This document shows, in pieces, positions 1 to 5,365 of a stretch of 5,365 nt of DNA; the stretch's first letter is position 1; the number at the start of each line of letters is the position of its first letter. Below the pieces are notes generated by a model. That model was not told where the DNA came from and ran no database searches. It saw nothing but the letters and a program-made list of their open reading frames with translations. Source of the DNA: Bifidobacteriaceae bacterium (GTDB lineage Bacteria > Actinomycetota > Actinomycetes > Actinomycetales > WQXJ01); NCBI GenBank assembly GCA_031278675.1, contig JAITJY010000290.1:1-5365 (forward strand), given 5' to 3'. Position numbers and translations under genes: made by a program.

Positions 1-1
1 G

Positions 2-484
2 CAGTTCTACACCGCTCGCGACATCACCGCCTTCGACTACGCCGGGCAGCAGTACCGGCCGCTGGGCTTCCCGGCCGCGCCCGTCAAGGCCGAGTCCCTT
101 CTGACCCCCGCCGGGCGCCGCTATCGCGTCACCACCAGGGAGCAGACGCTGGTCGACTGCCTAGGGCGCTTGGCGCTGGCTGGCGGCCCGGAGAACGCGC
201 TGCGCTCAGTCGGCGGGTTCCGCCACGTCGACCAGGGCGGCCTGCTCGCTTTGGCGGAGGCGTCGTCGGCCAGTCTCCGCGCCCGCCTGGGCTGGGTGCT
301 GCAAGCCAAGGCCGCCGCTTGGGACGTGGCCGATCCCACGCTGACCTCTATTGCCAACTCGCTTGGCGGCGGTCCCTATTTCTTCTCTCCGTCCAACCGA
401 TCCGGCGAACGCCACTGGGTGAAACGCTGGAAACTCTACCTGCCCGCCCCCGAACCGGAGATGATCTCATGGCTAAACCAATAG
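2..484 (+). CDS. AbiEi-family type IV antitoxin / transcriptional regulator, 5'-truncated by window edge
   Basis: The frame is open from the first complete codon to the TAG at 482-484 and gives 160 visible residues. The N-terminal part, which in this family carries a winged-helix DNA-binding domain, lies outside the window. The visible part matches the AbiEi C-terminal domain: a basic strand leads into RVTTREQTLVDCL (visible residues 42-54), then GGPENALR, then a helix with LRARLGWVLQ. This follows the family pattern of an arginine before TL-D, a GG pair, and an RLG motif. The C-terminus is tryptophan- and proline-rich (HWVKRWKLYLPAP), also usual for the family. Known AbiEi proteins repress their own operon and counteract the AbiEii nucleotidyltransferase toxin. 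The next reading frame starts 16 bases before this stop, as expected for an AbiE bicistron. That partner is broken, so this antitoxin is probably an orphan. The family call is by pattern recognition, not alignment. A related AbiEi-like regulator without toxin-antitoxin function is the main alternative. Confidence 0.75.
   Translation, partial: QFYTARDITAFDYAGQQYRPLGFPAAPVKAESLLTPAGRRYRVTTREQTLVDCLGRLALAGGPENALRSVGGFRHVDQGGLLALAEASSASLRARLGWVLQAKAAAWDVADPTLTSIANSLGGGPYFFSPSNRSGERHWVKRWKLYLPAPEPEMISWLNQ
457..460 (+). promoter_or_regulatory. Ribosome binding site for the toxin-remnant start
   Basis: GGAG lies 8 bases before the ATG at 469 and inside the 3' end of the antitoxin gene. It fixes the toxin start at 469. 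The arrangement implies translational coupling, because a ribosome terminating at 484 overlaps this start. An ATG at 461 is in the antitoxin frame and is an internal methionine, not a start. Confidence 0.6.
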
Positions 485-730
485 CCCTCGACCTGACCGC
501 CTTCCAACCCCGGGCCGCCGAGAAGATCCTCCGCCTTTTGACTGTGCTCGACGCTGTCCGGTCTGACTCCCTGACTCCACGACGATCAAGAGGCCAAGCA
601 CCTCGCCCGTGCCGCCGCGGCCGACTTCGCCCCAGAGCTTCTCTTCGCCGACTACCCGGCCACTCCGGCCGCCGCCCGGGCCGATCCGTCCGCGGCTTGG
701 AAGATGCAGAGCTTGGCCAAGACTCTGTAG
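469..730 (+). pseudogene. AbiEii-family nucleotidyltransferase toxin, remnant with internal deletion and frameshift
   Basis: The ATG at 469 overlaps the antitoxin stop. It starts MAKPIALDLTAFQPRAAEKI and continues LLRLLTVLDAVRSD-like helical sequence to about position 565, which resembles the N-terminus of AbiEii toxins. From there this frame becomes arginine/proline-rich nonsense and would run to a stop at 922-924. In another frame, from 578 to the TAG at 728-730, the sequence reads HDDQEAKHLARAAA, then ELLFADYP, then an alanine/proline stretch, then AAWKMQSLAKTL. This resembles the AbiEii C-terminus (a 'D-EA--LA' helix, 'LF-D-P', and a final 'P--WKM-NL'). Family members are roughly 250-300 residues, and only about 85 codons remain. 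The KGGTALN and DIDL-type nucleotidyltransferase core is absent, so roughly 200 residues appear lost. No active toxin can be made. The N-terminal match is weaker than the C-terminal one. The alternative is that the two pieces belong to unrelated genes. Confidence 0.62.
564..578 (+). repeat. 7-bp direct repeat at the toxin-remnant junction
   Basis: TGACTCC occurs at 564-570 and again at 572-578, separated by a single C. It lies exactly where the N-terminal toxin frame stops making sense and just before the C-terminal frame begins. Both copies are seen directly. A role in, or origin from, the deletion by slippage or end-joining is inference, since a 7-base repeat at this spacing can also arise by chance. 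Confidence 0.4.
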
Positions 731-807
731 CAGCGTTACCCGAGAATGGAGCCCATCAACTGGCCGTTCTGCCCCCCGCCAGCATCCCGGGACCCCGAAC
801 TGCCGTT

Positions 808-828
808 GGCTGCGGGCTCTCCGCAGCC
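808..828. terminator. Candidate bidirectional terminator hairpin between convergent units
   Basis: There is a perfect 8-bp inverted repeat: GGCTGCGG at 808-815, a 5-base loop GCTCT, and CCGCAGCC at 821-828. It lies 78 bases past the toxin-remnant stop and 69 bases past the stop of the large minus-strand gene. The arms are GC-rich, but no clear run of T follows on either strand (only AGTTT on plus). Intrinsic termination is therefore plausible but unproven. Confidence 0.4.
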
Positions 829-850
829 AGTTTCGCGAACAACGGGCAGG

Positions 851-872
851 CGGTCGGGTCCCTTGCCGACCG
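851..872. terminator. Second GC-rich inverted repeat, possible terminator of the large minus-strand gene
   Basis: CGGTCGG at 851-857 pairs perfectly with CCGACCG at 866-872 across an 8-base loop. It starts 25 bases beyond the stop codon of the large ATPase gene on the minus strand, a usual distance for a 3' hairpin. No U-tract follows in either direction, so it may protect the mRNA 3' end or assist Rho rather than act as an intrinsic terminator. The flanking 731-896 stretch shows no convincing coding sequence. Confidence 0.35.
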
Positions 873-896
873 GTTGGAGGCGCGGCAGCGCTGTCG

Positions 897-3800
897 CTAT
901 TCTTTGACGTTCGCAAAGCGGTAGCTCAGACTTGGGGCACTGCGCACACCCGACAATTGAACGGGTGCACTGTCGTCGGGGCTAAGTGATGTTAATGGGT
1001 CCTTGATGATCCTAACAATGGGCGTGGCATCATCGCCCTCCAGGCCAGAAACGACAACAAGAAAATAGCCAGGGTTGTCCTTGGCCCGCAGGACTTCCGA
1101 CCTAGTGAGCCTGACGGAGTCCGGCTCCGAACCGGCATGCGCCTTGAGCTCCCAGAAGCGCCCACGGTCATCTACCCAGTCCGCCCCCACTCCCCGCTGG
1201 GCCCTCAGGTCTGTTATCTCTTGTAGTCCTTGACCAAGCACCTTGAGCGCGAGTTTCAATCCCAGTTCCTCAACGTCCTTCTTGGTGAAGTCCTTACTCC
1301 CACTGGCCCGCGCGGCTACTTTGTTGGAATCATCTTCTGGCCTGGGTTCCTTCAGGCCTTCGGACAACCTCGAAGGCGGGACTGCCGAAGCTGGCGGCCG
1401 GGGAGGGATCTCGCCCGTGGTTTCCTTCAGGTGAAGGCGGCTCGGATTTACGAGGACCCGCATCTCCCGCTGCTCCCGAACTTTGCCTCCCTGCCGGTTT
1501 GGCGCGGCCTGCCTGTCGCCCTCTTCCTGACTGGCCGCACGTGTGCGGCGTCTCTCGCTCTCGTCCCTGAGCGCCATCAAGTCATCTCGGTTGCTTCCAC
1601 CAGAACCACTGCTCCCAGCCGGAGTGGTTAAGGCGAGTCCCATCGGTTCGTGGCCGCTTGCCGCCGCCTCAATGGCACCAAGCCACTCGAGGCGCACCTG
1701 TCGGCGCTCATCAGTCCTGAACAAGCCTGCGACTGCAGCGCCTGCACCCTCTGAACGGAGCAGCATATCGGGCTGGCTGAGGTAAAGGATTCGGGCACGG
1801 CGGTCCAACCATGCCTTAGCTGGGAGCGTTACGGGATCACCGTCGGCTAGTCGCACGGCCAACTGTAGGTCTTGGCTCAAGTGAACATCGAACTCAGATA
1901 GCTCTTGCCAGGACACGTCGACCAGAGCGCCTAGCTTCTCGGGACTGTTTCTGATGAAATTTTCTTGGAGCAGTTTAACAGCGTCCCTGAATTTCGCCGC
2001 CGTCTTCGCGCAAGCGGTCGCCGCCGAAGCATTGAGAACGGCGATATCCGACGGCGTCACAGAAGTCAGATTGAGCAATTCCCACAGCGCTACGAACTTA
2101 CCGGGATCCGCCTCGGCCTCCCACACTGCGGCATGTTTCCCGATGCCCTCGGCAATTTGCTGGTCATCCGTGACATAGACCGGCCGTTGCCGAACCCATC
2201 CCTGCGCGGTCCAAACCGGGATTTGTCTCAATGCCTTGCGGGTCTGGGGATCTGGTTGGGCCTTTTCAACGAGCGAATTTAGAGTCGTCAGTGTGTCAAT
2301 CAGCACTTTGATCCGGCCGTCAGGAAGCTTCTTGCCCTGCCGCGCGATTGTTCGAATCACCTCGATGCAGTCCAAGATGTTGGGAGATCGGACGCCGAGT
2401 TCGCGCCATAGCCTGCCAGCGTCTGTAGACTCCGGCGCGAAAGCCTTTATATCGCCAAATACCGGGGGACCCAGCAATACACTGTCGAGGCGATGCCATG
2501 CCCGGCCAGACCATATAAGCTCGGATCGCGCGAACTCTTGGTGCAATTCCGACGCGGACAAGTCTGATAGTTCGCCCTCTGTTTCGAGGTGGTGGGCGAG
2601 GCCCACGTATATGGCACTGGAAACTTTGCCCAGGTCCTCGGTCGAATAGCCGTTGTCCGCCCGACTGAGTTCCCTCAGGCGCTCGACCAACTCCCTCGCG
2701 GTCGGCTCCGCGCCAATACCAAGCAAGACCGCTGAATCGTGAGGGGCGCTGTCAAAATCGGAATGAAGCACATCGGTATTCGACATGCCGAGCACCCGTA
2801 CGGCGGGAATCTGCAGGTGAAGATCTGCGGGACGGCGCGGCCGCCCGGTTGCGTCGTCAACCCACGAGATTTCGGACGCCACCCACGCCCAGAAAGGGGG
2901 CACCGTCCCCTTGATCGACCAGCCGTAATGGCCGCGCGCCGCGTTCACGTTGGCTAGGGTTTCCGGCGACCGGTCCATCAGTCGGCTGATCAACCGCATC
3001 ATGTCCAGCGCGCGCCTCCGCCTGCTGGCCGCCTCGGTGTCCGCTTCGATGTCGCGAAGAACGCGATGCAGATCAGGCCGGTCCGAATCCGCCAGAGTGT
3101 GGGTTGCTCCCAGGCTATCCAATGCCGCTTGACGCCGCTGAGGCGCGCCTTCGAATGATTGCGGCAGCCCGAGGCGGGAATCATTGTTGTAGTACTTCGG
3201 CTCGATGAGCGGCGGGAATGCTGAAGGGGGGAACCTGCGGCACCCCAAAAACTCGAGAAACTTGGTCGCGCCTAGGGCGTCGCCGCGCTGTGGCGGTCCG
3301 GCTGATAGAACCCTGCTATACCTGGGGGAAATCCACTTGAGGCCGAGGGTTTTGGCCGCCGCGAGATAGAACGCCACATCGGACCTGTCGAGGCGCTTTC
3401 CGAGGTATGCCTCGCCTGGCCGGGACTTGGTGGAATAGCGTTCGCCCCGGGCATCGAACTCAAACGCATCGAGCGTGACGGCCATACCAATGGCAGAGCC
3501 ATTCAATTTGTCTTTCTCGGAGCCGAGCGTTTGCACGGCGTCGCGAAGGGCTTCCACCTGCGCATCGGTCAGCGGGATCGGTCGCACTGGCCTGTGTTCC
3601 CCGAATTCCGCCAGGCGCTTCAAGCAGCGGAGATTGTCGTTGGAAGTGCTGAAGTGTTCCCTGGCTGCGAGCCACTCGCGAGTCGTTTTCGCGGAGATTT
3701 CGTCCGCCAGATACGCATCATGCAGAATTCGGGCCATGCCCAGCGCATTTGCAAGACCGGCTGCGTCAGTGACGAACAGGTAAAGGCTGTCTTCCGTGTT

Positions 3801-5365
3801 CGGACGATGGCGCCGGCCACCGGAGTCTTGCACCCAGGCGAGTCGCTCCAGGTCAGCGTCGAGGTGCTCGTCAATCGCAAGCGCCGTTAGTCTAATGCGT
3901 CGGCCTATGGGAGTGTCTGTTTCGAGAATCCCGAGCGCGTCCTTGACATGCACAGGCGCGGAAAGGCCCAGCCCGAGGTGCGACCAGGTGCTAAGTACTT
4001 GGCGCCACCGACCGTGCTGGTCACGGGCACCATTCGGCAGGGTGTGCTCCCGGCCAGCAATTCTCGCGATCTCCGAATCCAGGAGTACGCCGGTGAGGGC
4101 GTCGTCTTCCCAGGCAAGGTTGGCGAGCTGGACCAAGCGCCCGTTCACCGTCAGTGATAACCTCTGGCCAAGGCGCTTTGAAGATTCCTGTATCGACCGG
4201 TTCAAAGCCGTGAGGGTTCCAGAAGATGTATTAGCGAGGGTCGCAGCCGGGATGGAATACCACGCGTCGCTCGGGCGCTCTGAAAAGAGCTGGCAGACCG
4301 ATTCTTCCCATAGCGTTGCCAAGTTGTCGGCGATTGCCACATTCCAAGCTCCGTCGAGGAGGCCGCCGCGATTCGCCAGGACATCGAACTGGGCGTTGAG
4401 GAGCAGTGGCAGATCGGTGGCATTGGCTAATGGAAGGCCGACGTAAAGGCATCCCTTTGTGACGCTGAATAGCGGTAACGCAACGCCTATAGCGGAGAAC
4501 TCCCCTACAGACTTTGCGCCTTGCCGGGCCGTTGGTGGGCTCGGGAACTCAGCCCGGTTGCAGATCCACTGGTTCCCACTGGCGTCTGAGACTAGCTCGC
4601 GCTCCACCGCCACGGTGGCCCCTCTCACGGGGAGTTCAAAGGAGTCGCTAGGTCGCCTTTCGAGCGCCAAACGAGCAGGCTCCACAGCCCCGGTCAGCGT
4701 GATGCGATGAACACTTCGCAAGAACATCAGGGCCTGTGGACTCCAACGCTCAGACCAGGAGGTTAGGTCTTTCGGGTTGATCGCCCCATCGCGTAGGTGC
4801 AGGATCAGTATGGTGTGGTCGCTGTTCTCGGCAGCGGGGGCAGCAACCGCTTCCAAATGGTGCCCACGAACCAGGACGTGGTAGTAACGATCATGGATTT
4901 CAAAGCAATCAGCCAACGCGTAAAGCGTTTTTAGGCCGATGCCGAATCTCCCGGTTGCCCGATCATCTGATTGCTTGGTGGTAAGCCACGGAATAGTCAT
5001 CGCGTGCAAGTCGCGCAACGTCACGGGGCTCCCGTCGTGCCGAAACTTGACGGTGTTTTCACCGACATTGATCTCTACTTCATTGGCCCCAGCGTCATCC
5101 GCGTTTTGGATGACCTCTGCGAAGATCTGTAACGAGTCGGGGGAAAGCGCGGCCGCGTTTTCGTCCGCGCGGTCGACGACTTCACGGAACGTTCCGGGCG
5201 CTTGCTGATACAGGCGCGCCAACTCGGTTATCGCCGCCAAGCATTCCGCTTCGCCATCGGGCTCGTAGACTTTTGCGTTTGGTTCCTGGTATAACTGGCG
5301 CGCGCTCTGGACGGCAGCCCGTGTGCCCTCAGCATCAAGCGCTGGACTCCCCGCCTCGGTGATCT
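897..5365 (-). CDS. Giant sacsin/NO VEIN-type Hsp90-like ATPase with C-terminal DUF3883 (putative PD-(D/E)XK nuclease), 5'-partial
   Basis: The frame is unbroken from the window edge to the TAG at 897-899. The first possible start is TTG at 5238-5240 (residue 1, giving 1447 residues), but it has no good Shine-Dalgarno. The 41 codons upstream are open with no ATG, GTG or TTG, so the gene probably begins outside the window. Residues ~36-300 form a GHKL ATPase domain: the N-box AEVIQNADDAGANEVEI (41-57; E42, N46, D49), FRHDG (D69, G70), the ATP-lid GRFGIGLK (97-104), and a sacsin-like LLLNAQFDVLANRG (279-292). Residues 610-670 (AYLGKRL, LKWISPRYSRVL, FLEFLG) resemble a middle segment common in bacterial sacsin-like proteins. 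Residues ~1207-1316 are a charged, proline- and serine-rich linker. Residues ~1317-1425 match DUF3883/NOV_C: a helix, then GADW (D1354), WELK (E1364, K1366), then LTRSE (1378-1382) and YFLVVV. The D-x9-ExK spacing suggests a restriction-type nuclease. The glutamate usual in the first DUF3883 helix after glycine is leucine here (L1328), though E1324 and E1325 are adjacent. Function is inferred: nucleotide-driven conformational control of a DNA- or RNA-acting C-terminus, probably cytoplasmic (no signal peptide or membrane segment seen). No partner gene lies downstream. Any partners and the promoter lie beyond the right edge. Confidence 0.93.
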   Translation of the reverse strand, partial: ITEAGSPALDAEGTRAAVQSARQLYQEPNAKVYEPDGEAECLAAITELARLYQQAPGTFREVVDRADENAAALSPDSLQIFAEVIQNADDAGANEVEINVGENTVKFRHDGSPVTLRDLHAMTIPWLTTKQSDDRATGRFGIGLKTLYALADCFEIHDRYYHVLVRGHHLEAVAAPAAENSDHTILILHLRDGAINPKDLTSWSERWSPQALMFLRSVHRITLTGAVEPARLALERRPSDSFELPVRGATVAVERELVSDASGNQWICNRAEFPSPPTARQGAKSVGEFSAIGVALPLFSVTKGCLYVGLPLANATDLPLLLNAQFDVLANRGGLLDGAWNVAIADNLATLWEESVCQLFSERPSDAWYSIPAATLANTSSGTLTALNRSIQESSKRLGQRLSLTVNGRLVQLANLAWEDDALTGVLLDSEIARIAGREHTLPNGARDQHGRWRQVLSTWSHLGLGLSAPVHVKDALGILETDTPIGRRIRLTALAIDEHLDADLERLAWVQDSGGRRHRPNTEDSLYLFVTDAAGLANALGMARILHDAYLADEISAKTTREWLAAREHFSTSNDNLRCLKRLAEFGEHRPVRPIPLTDAQVEALRDAVQTLGSEKDKLNGSAIGMAVTLDAFEFDARGERYSTKSRPGEAYLGKRLDRSDVAFYLAAAKTLGLKWISPRYSRVLSAGPPQRGDALGATKFLEFLGCRRFPPSAFPPLIEPKYYNNDSRLGLPQSFEGAPQRRQAALDSLGATHTLADSDRPDLHRVLRDIEADTEAASRRRRALDMMRLISRLMDRSPETLANVNAARGHYGWSIKGTVPPFWAWVASEISWVDDATGRPRRPADLHLQIPAVRVLGMSNTDVLHSDFDSAPHDSAVLLGIGAEPTARELVERLRELSRADNGYSTEDLGKVSSAIYVGLAHHLETEGELSDLSASELHQEFARSELIWSGRAWHRLDSVLLGPPVFGDIKAFAPESTDAGRLWRELGVRSPNILDCIEVIRTIARQGKKLPDGRIKVLIDTLTTLNSLVEKAQPDPQTRKALRQIPVWTAQGWVRQRPVYVTDDQQIAEGIGKHAAVWEAEADPGKFVALWELLNLTSVTPSDIAVLNASAATACAKTAAKFRDAVKLLQENFIRNSPEKLGALVDVSWQELSEFDVHLSQDLQLAVRLADGDPVTLPAKAWLDRRARILYLSQPDMLLRSEGAGAAVAGLFRTDERRQVRLEWLGAIEAAASGHEPMGLALTTPAGSSGSGGSNRDDLMALRDESERRRTRAASQEEGDRQAAPNRQGGKVREQREMRVLVNPSRLHLKETTGEIPPRPPASAVPPSRLSEGLKEPRPEDDSNKVAARASGSKDFTKKDVEELGLKLALKVLGQGLQEITDLRAQRGVGADWVDDRGRFWELKAHAGSEPDSVRLTRSEVLRAKDNPGYFLVVVSGLEGDDATPIVRIIKDPLTSLSPDDSAPVQLSGVRSAPSLSYRFANVKE

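Noticed and set aside
473..916. Minus-strand open frame of 147 codons over the toxin remnant
   Set aside because: It is glycine- and arginine-rich and antisense to recognisable AbiE pieces. No motif was found, so it is treated as a shadow.
574..924. Continuation of the toxin N-terminal frame to the stop at 922-924
   Set aside because: The frame is open, but its sequence loses all family resemblance after about codon 33, while the neighbouring frame regains it. I read this as a frameshifted tail, not a functional fusion.
609..989. Plus-strand frame reading LSLFFDVRKAVAQTWG near its end
   Set aside because: It looked briefly protein-like, but it crosses the toxin-remnant C-terminus in the wrong frame and then runs antisense into the end of the large gene. 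I cannot support it as a gene.
1230..1785. Several plus-strand open frames opposite the linker and DUF3883 region
   Set aside because: Their arginine-, proline- and serine-rich translations mirror the biased composition of the opposite strand. None has a convincing ribosome site or family match.
3796..4446. Plus-strand open frame of 216 codons inside the large gene
   Set aside because: It is fully antisense to the conserved minus-strand ATPase gene. Its translation is serine/arginine-rich with no recognisable motif, as expected from a shadow of GC-rich coding sequence.
1..5365. tRNA, rRNA, CRISPR array, insertion sequence, integrase or attachment site
   Set aside because: No cloverleaf, regularly spaced repeats, transposase-like reading frame or long terminal inverted repeats were recognised by eye on either strand.

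Overview
The window is from a GC-rich bacterial chromosome or large plasmid. No rRNA, tRNA or housekeeping gene is present to fix the taxon, so I do not name one. The gene content (an AbiE-type toxin-antitoxin remnant beside a giant ATPase with a nuclease-like C-terminus) looks like accessory DNA of the kind found in defence islands. That reading is an inference from two loci only.

Layout. Positions 2-484 (+) hold the C-terminal 160 residues of an AbiEi-family type IV antitoxin, cut by the left edge of the window. Its stop codon overlaps the start of the partner toxin reading frame, ATG at 469, which has a GGAG ribosome site at 457-460. The toxin gene (AbiEii nucleotidyltransferase family) is broken. 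About 33 N-terminal codons are followed, in a different frame, by what looks like the last ~50 codons ending at 730. The nucleotidyltransferase core is absent. A 7-bp direct repeat lies at the junction. Positions 731-896 carry no convincing gene but contain two perfect inverted repeats (808-828 and 851-872) between the convergent transcription units.

The rest of the window, 897-5365 (-), is a single uninterrupted reading frame of at least 1447 codons. It continues without a stop through the right edge, so the N-terminus is probably outside the window. It encodes a very large protein with a sacsin/NO VEIN-type (GHKL, Hsp90-like) ATPase domain near the N-terminus, a long middle section of about 900 residues, a low-complexity charged/proline linker, and a C-terminal DUF3883 (NOV_C) domain. 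That last domain has a D-x9-ExK pattern compatible with a PD-(D/E)XK nuclease fold.

How they relate. The two loci are convergent and probably separately transcribed. The AbiE pair was a translationally coupled bicistron but can no longer make an active toxin, so the antitoxin would be an orphan regulator. The large ATPase-nuclease protein appears intact. It is the most interesting element here and a plausible single-protein, or first-gene, defence system.
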